A DNA stretch of 64,000 nucleotides from the NCBI RefSeq assembly GCF_018760785.1, contig NZ_JAHHZO010000007.1, forward strand, positions 1-64,000, in the 5' to 3' direction. The stretch is from Rhizobium sp. CSW-27. Its GTDB lineage: Bacteria > Pseudomonadota > Alphaproteobacteria > Rhizobiales > Rhizobiaceae. The notes under the pieces were generated by a model. That model had not been told where the DNA came from. It worked only from the letters and a program-made list of their open reading frames with translations, and made no database searches. This document shows positions 52,251-61,648 of the stretch, piece after piece (position 1 is the first letter of the stretch; every line of letters begins with the position of its first letter). A program made the translations under genes and the position numbers.

Positions 52251-52868
52251 ATGTCTGCGCATGCCACCAAGCACTATCCCCGCCCGCCGATCAGCCTGAT
52301 CGCCGAAAACCTGCCCGGCTGGGGCATCAATCTCTATGTCGGCGGCTCCGATGGCGCGGCCGATGCGGAGCTTCTGGCCGAACACGGCATCAAGGTGGTG
52401 CTGAACTGTGCCGTCAATCTCGACATCGACCTGGTCGATGTGGCGAAGACCGGCGTCTCGACCCACCTTCTGCGGCACGGCGCCGGCCATGTCCGCTATT
52501 ACAAGCTCGGCCTCGTCGACGGTCCCGGCAATCCCGAGGTGATGATGCTGGCCGGCTACCACCTGCTGCGCTCCCTCCTCGATCAGGAACTGCCGGACAA
52601 GCCGTCCTATCCGCTGCGCGAAAAGGGCCATGTGCTGGTCAATTGCCGGGGTGGACGCAGCCGCTCGGTCTCGCTCGTCGCGCTGTTCCTGCATCTGGAA
52701 TTTCCCGATCGCTATCCGGCGCTCGCCGATGCCATCGCGCATGTGCGGCAGGCCCGATCATTGCATCCGGATGAATGGCATGAGACGCCGAAGCCGGAAC
52801 TGGTGCATCTTGCCGAACGGGCCGCCGCCATGGCAAAGCTTCTGAAACAGGCAGGCTACGGCCTCTGA
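52251..52868 (+). CDS. Dual-specificity-type protein/small-molecule phosphatase
   Basis: A 205-aa protein with the cysteine-phosphatase P-loop NCRGGRSRS (C132, R138) and a candidate general acid D90 in GLVDGPGN. The fold is that of the DSP group. Such enzymes may act on phosphoproteins or on small phosphate esters such as inositol phosphates. In this operon the second role is more likely, by inference. No signal peptide. Confidence 0.85.
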   Translation: MSAHATKHYPRPPISLIAENLPGWGINLYVGGSDGAADAELLAEHGIKVVLNCAVNLDIDLVDVAKTGVSTHLLRHGAGHVRYYKLGLVDGPGNPEVMMLAGYHLLRSLLDQELPDKPSYPLREKGHVLVNCRGGRSRSVSLVALFLHLEFPDRYPALADAIAHVRQARSLHPDEWHETPKPELVHLAERAAAMAKLLKQAGYGL

Positions 52869-52880
52869 GACGGACTGCGG

Positions 52881-53912
52881 ATGACCGGAAAGACGCCGAA
52901 GACCATTGCCAGCGCCGCCGAGGTGGCACGCCTTGCCGGCGTGTCCCGCTCCGCCGTCTCGCGCACGTTTACGCCGGGTGCAAGCGTGTCGGAGGAAACC
53001 CGCGAACGGGTGCTGGCGGCAGCCGAGCAGCTGAACTACCACGTCAACCATCTGGCACGCGGTCTTTCCACCGAACGCAGCCGGCCTGTGTGCATTCTCG
53101 GCGCCGATCTCAACGCCCCCTACCAGTCGAAGCTGTTGGATGCGCTGACGCAGCGTCTGCAACTGGCCGGCCGCGCCGTCATGCTGATCAACACGGCAGG
53201 CGGCGAGGCGACCGCCAGTGCAGCACTCCGCCAGACGCTGAACTACCGCGCCTCCGCCACCATCGTCTTGTCCGGCACGCCGCCCGCCTCGCTGGTGGAT
53301 ACCTGCGTCAAGAGCGGCCAGCATGTCATCCTGGTCAACCGCGCCGGCCAGTTTGCAGGCGCCGACCATATTTCCGTCGACCATGCCGGCGCCATGGCGG
53401 ATGCGCATCACATGCTGGCGCGCGCCGGCTGCCGGCGGCTGGCGGTCATCTCCTCCACCATCGGCTCGCCCAGCCTGACGGCACGCGAGCGCCTGTTTGA
53501 GGCCGCAGCAGAGACGGCGGGTCACGAATGCCGCGTGCTGCGCGCCGGTCCGACCAGCTATGCCACCGGTGTGGAGGCGGCCCGCCGGCTGCTGGCGGCC
53601 CGCGACAGGCCGGACGGCATCTTCTGCGCGACCGATCTGATCGCCTGCGGCTTCATGGACGCTGCCCGCCAGGAATTCGGCCTTTCCATCCCGCAGGACC
53701 TCTGCGTCGTGGGCTTCGACGATATCGAGATGGCCGGCTGGTCGAGCTACCGGCTGACCACCTTCGCCCAACCGCTTGCCGAGATGGCCGAGGCCATCGC
53801 CTCCCTGCTGGAGCGATCCGGCGAGGCGGAGCGGACCGAGGCGCACCACCTGTTCGCCGTCCCCCCGGTCTGGCGCGGCAGCGTCCGCCCGGCCAGCATC
53901 ACGGGCGCGTAA
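52881..53912 (+). CDS. LacI-family transcriptional regulator (phosphate-ester operon)
   Basis: A 343-aa protein with HTH SAAEVARLAGVSRSAVSRTFTPGASVS (about 11-36) and a type 1 sensor domain ending in the LLxR-like region. It is the last gene of the 47178-53912 operon and probably controls it through the palindrome at 47054-47071. It is convergent with the LysR gene at 54000. Confidence 0.92.
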   Translation: MTGKTPKTIASAAEVARLAGVSRSAVSRTFTPGASVSEETRERVLAAAEQLNYHVNHLARGLSTERSRPVCILGADLNAPYQSKLLDALTQRLQLAGRAVMLINTAGGEATASAALRQTLNYRASATIVLSGTPPASLVDTCVKSGQHVILVNRAGQFAGADHISVDHAGAMADAHHMLARAGCRRLAVISSTIGSPSLTARERLFEAAAETAGHECRVLRAGPTSYATGVEAARRLLAARDRPDGIFCATDLIACGFMDAARQEFGLSIPQDLCVVGFDDIEMAGWSSYRLTTFAQPLAEMAEAIASLLERSGEAERTEAHHLFAVPPVWRGSVRPASITGA

Positions 53913-53999
53913 GTGCCGCCTGCACACCGCCGGGCCAGATCCGACAGATAGGTGTTCCGCAGTCGTGTGAAGCGGGCTTCGCGCTGCCCGCTGACCCCT

Positions 54000-54905
54000 T
54001 CAGGCAGACAACCGGCCAAAACTTCGGACGGCACCGTCCTTCAGCCACTGCGCCAGTCTGGCAGTCGATGAGCGGCTTTCGCCACGCTGGGACACGATGA
54101 GATAGTAGCAGGCCTGGTCGTCGATACCGAGACGGGAGAGGGCGACGAGGCTGCCGCTTTCGAGATGCGGGCGGATCAGGGCCTCGCGGCAAAGCGCGAT
54201 GCCGAGGCCGGCAAGGGCGGCTTCCACCGCAAGCGCCGAGCCGGAGAGATAGCATCTTCCCCTTGGGCCCGCTGGACCGCCGTCAAGTCCTGCCATCTCG
54301 AACCAGGTGCGCCACATGCGCTTGTCCTCATCCTGAAGGAGTGTCGAGGATGCGATGTCGGCATGACTTTCGATCGGATGGCGGGCCAGGAATGCGGGAG
54401 AGCACACAGGCACGGCCCGGCCGGGAATGATGCGGCTTGTGCCTTGCGGAATCTCGCCGCTCAGGGAGAAACCGATGGCGATGTCCGGCTCGGGAGAAAC
54501 GGGCTGGTCCGATATCTGCTCTTGAAGATAGACGGAGTGGCCGGGATGCGCGGCCATGAAATCGTTGACGGCCAGCAGCAGCCAGTTGGGGAAGACGATC
54601 CTGAGTGCGGCGACCGATACCGGCAGATCCTCGCGCATGGTCAGCCGGTCAAGTTCGTGGCGAATGGCCCCGAAGCTTTCATTGATGACGCGGGACAGGC
54701 TTTCGCCCGCCTCCGTCAGCACGGCCTGCCGTCCGTCCCGGCGCACCAGCCGTATCCCCGCCCAATCCTCGATCTGCTTCAACTGGTGGCTGACCGCCGA
54801 ATGAGACACGTTGAGCTCCCGCGCGGTCGCGGTCACGGAACCGCTGTGCAGGAAGGATTCCAGCATGCGCAGAGCACGCAAAGGCGGCAGACGATCCCTA
54901 GCCAA
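54000..54905 (-). CDS. LysR-family transcriptional regulator (GcvA-like)
   Basis: A 301-aa protein with the GcvA-type HTH LPPLRALRMLESFLHSGSVTATARELNVSHSAVSHQLKQIE (about 6-46) and a LysR effector domain. It is divergent from the nitrilase-Dpp operon, with an inverted repeat in the 150-bp gap, so it probably regulates that operon. Confidence 0.92.
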   Translation of the reverse strand: MARDRLPPLRALRMLESFLHSGSVTATARELNVSHSAVSHQLKQIEDWAGIRLVRRDGRQAVLTEAGESLSRVINESFGAIRHELDRLTMREDLPVSVAALRIVFPNWLLLAVNDFMAAHPGHSVYLQEQISDQPVSPEPDIAIGFSLSGEIPQGTSRIIPGRAVPVCSPAFLARHPIESHADIASSTLLQDEDKRMWRTWFEMAGLDGGPAGPRGRCYLSGSALAVEAALAGLGIALCREALIRPHLESGSLVALSRLGIDDQACYYLIVSQRGESRSSTARLAQWLKDGAVRSFGRLSA

Positions 54906-54955
54906 CGGATTTACCTCAGAAACCAGAATTCATGTGAGCAATATAGACGAACAGC

Positions 54956-54977
54956 GCAAATTTTATACTTTTTTTGC
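54956..54977. promoter_or_regulatory. Inverted repeat in the lysR-nitrilase gap
   Basis: GCAAA (54956-54960) and TTTGC (54973-54977) flank a 12-nt AT-rich spacer, the size expected of a LysR dimer site. It lies midway between the divergent starts. Confidence 0.4.
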
Positions 54978-55055
54978 CGGATTTCTCGACTTAGCCTGCT
55001 TGTGACGCAAAATTCGGCGCGCCGCTTTTTGGGGCAGATATGGCTGAGGTGAAGA

Positions 55056-55949
55056 ATGGGTGACGTGGGAACCGGTGCATCGCACGACAGGGCGATGCTG
55101 AAACTCGGCATGGCGCAAATGTGCTCGTCCAACACGCATCAGCGCAATATCGAGATGCTGGAAGCGCTTGCTGCGCAGGCGCATGCAGACGGGGTGGAAC
55201 TGCTGGCACTGCCCGAGGCCTCCGGCCTTCTCAACCGAGATGTCGCCGCGGCCCGGCTGGTGGTGACGGACGAGGCACACGATCCCTTCCTGGCTGCCGC
55301 GCGGCGGCTCGCGGCCCGCTACGGGCTGTGGATCCATACGGGCTCCACGCCGCTCTCGCGTGGAGCGGACCAGCGATTCTCGAACAGCAGCCATCTGATC
55401 GATCCGTCGGGTGCAACAGTCGCGCGCTACGACAAGATCCACCTGTTCGACGTGAACCTTCCCGGTCAGGCTCCGAGCCGCGAATCGGACCGCTATGCGC
55501 CAGGCGGAGAGGCCGTTCTGGCACTCACCCCCTGGGGGGCGTTCGGCATGAGCATTTGCTATGACGTCCGCTTCCCGCATCTTTATCGGGGCTATGCAAA
55601 AGCGGGGGCACGGGTGCTCTTTGTACCCTCCGCCTTTGCCATGTCCACAGGTGCCGCCCATTGGGAAACGCTGCTGCGCGCCCGCGCAATCGAAAACGGA
55701 TGTTTCGTGGTGGCGGCCGCCCAGTGCGGCCAGCACGATGATGGGCGCGAGACCTGGGGCCAGTCCCTGGTGGTGGACCCCTGGGGAAGGGTGCTGATCG
55801 ACATGGACAAGGAGATCGGCCTGTCCATCGTGGACCTTGACCTTGCCCAGGTCGAGGCCACGCGTCGCTCCGTCCCGTCGCTGGCCAATGAACGCAGCTA
55901 CGCATTCCATCCGGATGACAAGGAGACGCAACCCGTTTCTGCCGCCTGA
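55056..55949 (+). CDS. Nitrilase-superfamily carbon-nitrogen hydrolase
   Basis: A 297-aa amidase-type enzyme with the Glu-Lys-Cys triad at E54 (ALPEASG), K127 (RYDKIHLFD) and C168 (SICYDVRFP). RYDKIHLFD and CYDVRFPHLYR place it near omega-amidase/Nit-type hydrolases. It would release ammonia from an imported amide. It is the first gene of an operon with a Dpp importer. A start at 55095 is possible, but GAGGTGAAGA fits the ATG at 55056. Confidence 0.9.
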   Translation: MGDVGTGASHDRAMLKLGMAQMCSSNTHQRNIEMLEALAAQAHADGVELLALPEASGLLNRDVAAARLVVTDEAHDPFLAAARRLAARYGLWIHTGSTPLSRGADQRFSNSSHLIDPSGATVARYDKIHLFDVNLPGQAPSRESDRYAPGGEAVLALTPWGAFGMSICYDVRFPHLYRGYAKAGARVLFVPSAFAMSTGAAHWETLLRARAIENGCFVVAAAQCGQHDDGRETWGQSLVVDPWGRVLIDMDKEIGLSIVDLDLAQVEATRRSVPSLANERSYAFHPDDKETQPVSAA

Positions 55950-56015
55950 CCAGGCGCAACATCAACGGTCAGGCTCATGACCGGTCGTATAAACACCTTC
56001 AGAGGGAAGCATGCC

Positions 56016-57599
56016 ATGATGAAACGTAGAACCTTCGTTGCTCTCAGCCTTGCCGCTCCCATCGGTGCGGCGCTGCCTCTCGGGGCGGTCCGCGCCGCAG
56101 AGGGCGAGCGGCCGGACTTCACCTTCGCCGTCGACAACCTCTGGACCACGCTCGACCCGGTGATCGGCATTTCCACGACCGGCGGGCGTGTCTATGGCAA
56201 CGTGTTCGACACGCTGATCCGGCGAAACTACGACAAGGACGCGGAAGGCAACACGCTTGTCCCCTGGCTTGCCGAGCGCTGGGAGCAGACCAAGCCGAAT
56301 GTCTGGACCCTGCATATCCGCAAGGGGGTCAAGTTCCAGAACGGCGATGCCATGACGGCGCACGACGTGGCCTTCTCGCTGTCGGCAGAACGCCTGTGGG
56401 GCGACAAGCCGCTTGCGCCGCGTGGCAAGAACTATGCCCGCGGCCTTGTGCGTGTCGAAGCCATAGATGACTTCACCGTCGAACTGGAGACTGCCTTCCC
56501 GGATTCGACCTTCGTCAACCGGTTGACGACACCGATCGGCTATGTCCTGCCGAAGGCCTATTACGAGCAGGCCGGTACCGACGCCTTCGGCCAGAACCCG
56601 ATCGGTACCGGCCCTTACAAGATCACTGAATTCGACCCCTCCAGCCATGCCAAGGGCGTGGCATTCGATGACTACTGGGCAGGCAAGCCGCCACTGAAGA
56701 GCGTCACCTGGCAGATCGTGCCTGAATATTCCACGCGCCTTGCCGGCCTTGCCTCCGGCGATTACGACATGATCGTCGATGTCCCCGTTGATCAGTTGAA
56801 CGAGGTCCGGGCCATGAAGGATGTGGCGCTGATCGTCGCGCAGATCGGCAATTATCCGATGGCGGCCTTCAACACGCTCACCATCGACGGCATGGACGCC
56901 AATCCCCTGGTCGATGCCAATCTTCGCAAGGCCATGGTCATGGCGATCGATCGCCCGGCAATCACCAAGGCGCTGTGGGGGGACCTGACGATCACGCTGG
57001 CTCCCTTCAACTTCCCGGAATACGGCGCCTATTATGATCCGTCACGCAAGGCTCGGTACGCCTATGATCAGGAAGCGGCCAAGTCCCTGCTCGCAAAGAC
57101 GAACTACAACGGCGAGACGCTGATCTGGAACATCGTGCGCGGCTTCTATCCCAATTACGAGACGGCGGCCGAATATATGGTCGAGATGTGGCGCGAGATC
57201 GGCATCAATGTCCAGCTCAACGTCGTCGACAATTTCTCGCTTGCCTACAAGCGGCCCTTCCACCTGCTGAACATGTCGATGTCCTCGGAATTCACCGGCG
57301 ATCCCTATCGGCCACTCTGGCTGGACTGGGGGCCATCCTCCAGCCGCGTGACGGCGAGCCATCGCACATGGGTTCCGAGCGAGCCCTTCATCAAGGACGG
57401 TGAACGGTTCGAACGGGCGCAGACTTTCGAGGAGAAGAAAGCCGCCTATCTCGATCTGGTCAAGGACTGGGAGGACGTGACCCCCGGCTTCTACCTGTGG
57501 CGCAACGTGCAGACTTTCGCAATCTCCGACAAGTTCAAGTGGAACCCGGGCGGCTCGCAGCTGACGATCTTCGACAGCAGCTTCATGACCGTCAAATAG
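56016..57599 (+). CDS. ABC transporter substrate-binding protein (SBP family 5, Dpp/Opp type)
   Basis: A 527-aa periplasmic protein. The N-terminus MMKRRTFVALSLAAPIGAAL has a twin-arginine-like KRRTFV followed by a hydrophobic stretch, suggesting Tat export. The family 5 fold is seen in LIRRNYDKDAEGNTLVPWLAERWE, WTLHIRKGVKFQNGDAMTAHDVAFS and NPIGTGPYKI. Ligands are peptides, opines or other small amides. It lies 66 nt after the nitrilase gene. Confidence 0.92.
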   Translation: MMKRRTFVALSLAAPIGAALPLGAVRAAEGERPDFTFAVDNLWTTLDPVIGISTTGGRVYGNVFDTLIRRNYDKDAEGNTLVPWLAERWEQTKPNVWTLHIRKGVKFQNGDAMTAHDVAFSLSAERLWGDKPLAPRGKNYARGLVRVEAIDDFTVELETAFPDSTFVNRLTTPIGYVLPKAYYEQAGTDAFGQNPIGTGPYKITEFDPSSHAKGVAFDDYWAGKPPLKSVTWQIVPEYSTRLAGLASGDYDMIVDVPVDQLNEVRAMKDVALIVAQIGNYPMAAFNTLTIDGMDANPLVDANLRKAMVMAIDRPAITKALWGDLTITLAPFNFPEYGAYYDPSRKARYAYDQEAAKSLLAKTNYNGETLIWNIVRGFYPNYETAAEYMVEMWREIGINVQLNVVDNFSLAYKRPFHLLNMSMSSEFTGDPYRPLWLDWGPSSSRVTASHRTWVPSEPFIKDGERFERAQTFEEKKAAYLDLVKDWEDVTPGFYLWRNVQTFAISDKFKWNPGGSQLTIFDSSFMTVK

Positions 57600-57611
57600 C
57601 GGAGGCCGAGT

Positions 57612-59264
57612 GTGGAAACGCACGATCCCTGCCTGCTCTCCATTCGCGGACTGACGGTCAGCCTTCCGCCACAGGCCGACCGCCCGTTTGCCGTCAGCGA
57701 TCTCGATCTGGATGTCCGGCACGGTGAGTGCCTGTGCATCGTCGGGGAAAGCGGGTCCGGTAAATCGATCACGGCCCAGGCCATCCTCGACATGTTGCCA
57801 GACGGCCTGACGCAGACTGGCGGCGAGATCCGCTTCGAGGCCGAGGCGCTTCCCCGTAGCAGGCCGGCCCTGATGCAGAAGCTGAGGGGCAGCCGTATCG
57901 GCATGATCTTTCAGGAAGCGGGCACAAGCCTTGATCCGGTGATGTCGGTGGGGCGCCAGATCGAGGAGCTTCTTCTGGTCCATGGCATCAGGGACGCCCG
58001 CCTGCGTCGCGCACGGTCACTCGAGATGATCGCCGCGGTGCAGCTGTCGGATCCGGAGCGTATCCACGGCTATTTCCCTCACCAGTTGTCGGGCGGACAG
58101 GCGCAGCGCATCGCGATTGCGATGGCGCTGGCCTTGCATCCTTCGCTCTTGATTGCCGACGAGCCGACGACGGCGCTTGACGTGACGACACAGGCGGAAA
58201 TCCTTCGCCTGATACGCGCTCTGCAGGCCGAGACCCAGGCCGGACTGATCTTCATCACCCACGATCTCGCCGTCGTCGCCGATATCGCCGATCGTGTCAT
58301 GGTCATGCAGCAGGGGCGGGTGGTTGAAAGCGGAACGCGGGATGCCATCTTCGCCCGCCCGCGGCATCCCTACACGATCCAGCTGCTGGAAAGCCTGCCC
58401 GGCAGCCATGACCGGCCGCGGCACGCGGGGAGGGGTGATGTGCTGCTGGAAGCACGAGATATCTCGCTGACCTATCAGCAGCCCGTCGGCCTCTTCAAGA
58501 AGCGTCCTGTACATGCGGTGCGCGGCCTGTCGCTGCGGCTTGCACGCGGGCAGACTCATGGCCTGGTCGGGCAGAGCGGTTCAGGAAAATCCTCCTTCAT
58601 CAAGGGGCTGCTGCAACTGGAGCCACTGTCGGGCGGCACCGTCCTGCTGGATGGCGTCGATGTCACTTCCGGTCTGTCGCGCGCGATGCGCAAGCGCATC
58701 CAGCTGGTCCAGCAGGATCCGGCCGGGGCACTCGATCCGCGCCAGACCGCCGGATACAGCATCGCGGAAGGCGCAATCATCCACGGCACCTCTCCGCGCA
58801 ATGCCGAGGAGAAAGCGCGCCGCATGCTGGATCTGGTCGGCCTGCCGCAGCAGGCCTATGATCGCTTCCCGCACGAGTTTTCCGGCGGACAGAAACAGCG
58901 CATCTGCATTGCCCGCGCGCTTGCGGTCGAGCCGGAAATCCTGATCGCCGATGAGGCCCTCTCGGCACTCGATGTGTCGATCCAGGCACAGATTCTGGGC
59001 CTGTTTGCCGAACTGCAGCGAAAGCTCGGCTTTGCGATGTTGTTCGTCACGCATGATCTGCGCGTTGCGGCGGCGATCTGCGACGAGGTGACGGTGATGC
59101 TGAAGGGCGAGGCCGTGGAACAGGGGCCGGCAGAGTCCGTGTTCGGCGATCCACAACACCCCTACACACACATGCTGCTCGACTGCCTTCCGGACAAGGC
59201 GGGCCTTGCCCGGACTGCTATTGAGCGTCGCCACAGAACCGGAACGGTGGGAGAACCCGCATGA
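57612..59264 (+). CDS. ABC transporter ATPase, DppD-DppF fusion
   Basis: A 550-aa protein with two complete ATPase domains: Walker A GESGSGKSI (about 45-53) and GQSGSGKSS (about 319-327), and signatures LSGGQAQRI and FSGGQKQRI. The fused arrangement is common in alpha-proteobacteria. The start is GTG with GGAGG 6 nt before it. The stop overlaps the permease start (ATGA). Confidence 0.94.
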   Translation: METHDPCLLSIRGLTVSLPPQADRPFAVSDLDLDVRHGECLCIVGESGSGKSITAQAILDMLPDGLTQTGGEIRFEAEALPRSRPALMQKLRGSRIGMIFQEAGTSLDPVMSVGRQIEELLLVHGIRDARLRRARSLEMIAAVQLSDPERIHGYFPHQLSGGQAQRIAIAMALALHPSLLIADEPTTALDVTTQAEILRLIRALQAETQAGLIFITHDLAVVADIADRVMVMQQGRVVESGTRDAIFARPRHPYTIQLLESLPGSHDRPRHAGRGDVLLEARDISLTYQQPVGLFKKRPVHAVRGLSLRLARGQTHGLVGQSGSGKSSFIKGLLQLEPLSGGTVLLDGVDVTSGLSRAMRKRIQLVQQDPAGALDPRQTAGYSIAEGAIIHGTSPRNAEEKARRMLDLVGLPQQAYDRFPHEFSGGQKQRICIARALAVEPEILIADEALSALDVSIQAQILGLFAELQRKLGFAMLFVTHDLRVAAAICDEVTVMLKGEAVEQGPAESVFGDPQHPYTHMLLDCLPDKAGLARTAIERRHRTGTVGEPA

Positions 59265-60193
59265 CGCGCATGATCCTCTTTCGCGTGGGCCGGTCCATCC
59301 TCACCCTGCTGATCGTCGTGACGATCGTCTTCATGTTCATCCGGTTGTCCGGCGATCCGGCGGAGGCGCTGGCACCCCCGGATGCGCCCCCCGAAGTGGT
59401 CGAAGCCTACCGGGTGAAGATGGGCCTCGATCAGCCCCTGCCGGTGCAATATATGAGCTATCTCGGCAATCTGGCGCACGGCGACTTCGGCTATTCGATC
59501 CACACGGGTCGGTCGGCGGCGGCAATCTTCCTCGATCGCCTGCCGGCAACGCTTGCGCTGGGCGGAACGGCGCTTCTTATTGCGCTTGTGTGCGGGGTGG
59601 CGATCGGCACCGCCGCAGCGCTGAAGCGCAACAGCGTCATCGACCGGCTGGTCATGGGCTTTTCCGTCTTTGCCTTTGCCATGCCCAACTTCTTTTTCGG
59701 GCTGATCGTCATTCTCGTCGGCGCGTTCGGCTTCGGCATCTTCTTTGGCGCAGCGGCGGGCAACAGCATGTCGCTTCTGACGCTGCTGCCACCAGCGGCA
59801 ACGCTAGGGCTTGCCCATATGGGCGCCTTCGCGCGCTTCACCCGCTCTTCGCTGCTGGAGACGCTCAACCAGCCCTTCATGCGGGCCTTGAAGGCGCGCG
59901 GCGTCCCGGCGACACGCCGACTGCTGCGTCATGCCGTACCGAACGCCGCCATTCCGGTGGTGACGATGCTGGGCCTCAGTCTGGGCGGGATCGTGGCCGG
60001 TGCGGTAGTGACCGAACAGGTCTTTGCCTGGCCCGGCGTCGGGCAGTTGCTCGTCCGCTCCGTTGCCACGCGCGACATTGCGGTCGTGCAATTCCTGGTG
60101 CTGATGGTGGCGCTTTCGATGACGATCGCCAATCTGCTGGTCGATATTCTCTACACGGTCCTCGACCCGAGAATCCGGAGGGCTTCGGCATGA
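59261..60193 (+). CDS. ABC transporter permease (DppB-like)
   Basis: A 310-aa membrane protein with six helices. It shows the DppB opening MILFRVGRSILTLLIVVTIVFMFIRLSGDP and the loop RALKARGVPATRRLLRHAVPNA. It overlaps the next gene by ATGA. Confidence 0.94.
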   Translation: MTRMILFRVGRSILTLLIVVTIVFMFIRLSGDPAEALAPPDAPPEVVEAYRVKMGLDQPLPVQYMSYLGNLAHGDFGYSIHTGRSAAAIFLDRLPATLALGGTALLIALVCGVAIGTAAALKRNSVIDRLVMGFSVFAFAMPNFFFGLIVILVGAFGFGIFFGAAAGNSMSLLTLLPPAATLGLAHMGAFARFTRSSLLETLNQPFMRALKARGVPATRRLLRHAVPNAAIPVVTMLGLSLGGIVAGAVVTEQVFAWPGVGQLLVRSVATRDIAVVQFLVLMVALSMTIANLLVDILYTVLDPRIRRASA

Positions 60194-61056
60194 AGCGCAT
60201 TTCCATCATCTGGTCCGCCATGCCCTTAGCCGTGCGGATCAGCATCACCTTCATCGGGCTGTTCGTGCTGTTTGCGCTGTTCGGCTCTCTGCTGACCAAT
60301 TTCGACTTTCGCCAGACCTCGCTTCTGGCGCGCCTGAAGCCGCCGAGCTTCCTGGGCGGTTCTCCCGACCATTTTCTCGGGACCGACGATCGCGGCCGCG
60401 ATCTGGTGGCAAGGCTTGCCGCAGGCGCGCAGGTCACCCTACTGGTCGCCGTCACTGGAACGCTGATCGGCGCAGTGCTCGGTTCAGTTCTCGGCCTCAT
60501 AGCCGGCGGCAGGCGGGGACGGGCCGAAGGCATCATCATGATGGCCGTCGATGTCCAGGCATCGATCCCGATCATCATCATTGCCCTGTTTGTTCTGGCA
60601 ATCTTCAAGAGCAGCCTGACACTCCTGATCATCATGATCGGCTTTGCCGGCTGGGAAACCTATGCGCGTCTCGTGCGGGCAGCGACCCTTTCGGTCAGGG
60701 AACGCGGTTATGTGACCGCCGAGCGCGTTCTGGGGGCATCCACCAGCCGCATCTATCTGCGCCACATCCTGCCGAATATTTTCAGTGTGATCCTTGTGCA
60801 GTTCACCATCAACCTGCCGCTGACCGTGCTTTTGGAAACAGGCTTGAGCTTCCTGGGACTCGGCGTCCAGCCGCCGATGACCAGCCTTGGCGAGATCATG
60901 AGCAATGGCCGCGACCGCCTGACGACAGCCTGGTGGCTGACGATGTTTCCAGGCGGCATCATCTTCTGCCTTGCGCTCAGTGTCTCCATCCTCGGCGACT
61001 GGCTGCGCGATCAGCTCGATCCGACATTGCGCAGTGCCGGAGCACGCACCGGCTGA
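60190..61056 (+). CDS. ABC transporter permease (DppC-like)
   Basis: A 288-aa membrane protein with the DppC signature FLGTDDRGRDLVARL and the EAA loop VTAERVLGASTSRIYLRHILPN. It is the last transporter gene of the operon. Confidence 0.94.
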   Translation: MKRISIIWSAMPLAVRISITFIGLFVLFALFGSLLTNFDFRQTSLLARLKPPSFLGGSPDHFLGTDDRGRDLVARLAAGAQVTLLVAVTGTLIGAVLGSVLGLIAGGRRGRAEGIIMMAVDVQASIPIIIIALFVLAIFKSSLTLLIIMIGFAGWETYARLVRAATLSVRERGYVTAERVLGASTSRIYLRHILPNIFSVILVQFTINLPLTVLLETGLSFLGLGVQPPMTSLGEIMSNGRDRLTTAWWLTMFPGGIIFCLALSVSILGDWLRDQLDPTLRSAGARTG

Positions 61057-61147
61057 ACGCTTCCACTCCATCCGTCGAATGAACGCCGCGCTGGGAATGA
61101 CAGGCGCGACGGCACCACCACGACCACCAACCGATGGGATCTTCATC

Positions 61148-61648
61148 ATGAACCACACCGACTTCCTGATCGAAAGCCTGGCGACGGGCGCTCCGCTTCT
61201 GGAACCATCCGCCGGACACTGGGACAACGGGCATCTGAGCGGCGTCTATCGTTCCGTCGAGGCCCGTAGCTACTGGAGCAACGGCCTTTTCCCAAAGGGT
61301 TTCCGCCTCACACTCACCATGCGTTTCGAGCCGAACTTTCTTGCCTACAAGGGTGTGAACGACACGCATGTCGACAAGCTCTACATCAACCAGTTCGATG
61401 CGACGCTGGATGATGTCACCGGCCCCATCTCCGGCAATGCCCGTTACAACGAAATCCGCATCCGCCAGCTTTCCGCCCACGAGTTCCAGGTGCTCGAACT
61501 GCTGAACGGCGATGTCATTGTCGGCCAGTACTGGTGCTTTTCCCCGGGCGCCTCGACGCTGATGCGCTGGGGCGTCGGCAAGGCACCGGATGGCGTTTCG
61601 AAAGCCTTTTTCGAGACCTTCGAAAGGATCGGCGCACCGCTTCCATAG
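61148..61648 (+). CDS. Hypothetical protein, last gene of the nitrilase-Dpp operon
   Basis: A 166-aa protein starting MNHTDFLIESLATGAPLL. It is rich in beta-strand patterns with many aromatic residues (YRSVEARSYWSNGLFPKGFRLTLTMRFEPNF, GQYWCFSPGASTLMRWGVG). There is no signal peptide, metal-binding cluster or motif I recognise. It lies 91 nt after the permease. Codon use matches the operon, so it is likely real and may process or sense the imported compound. An upstream in-frame ATG at 61079 is possible. Confidence 0.65.
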   Translation: MNHTDFLIESLATGAPLLEPSAGHWDNGHLSGVYRSVEARSYWSNGLFPKGFRLTLTMRFEPNFLAYKGVNDTHVDKLYINQFDATLDDVTGPISGNARYNEIRIRQLSAHEFQVLELLNGDVIVGQYWCFSPGASTLMRWGVGKAPDGVSKAFFETFERIGAPLP

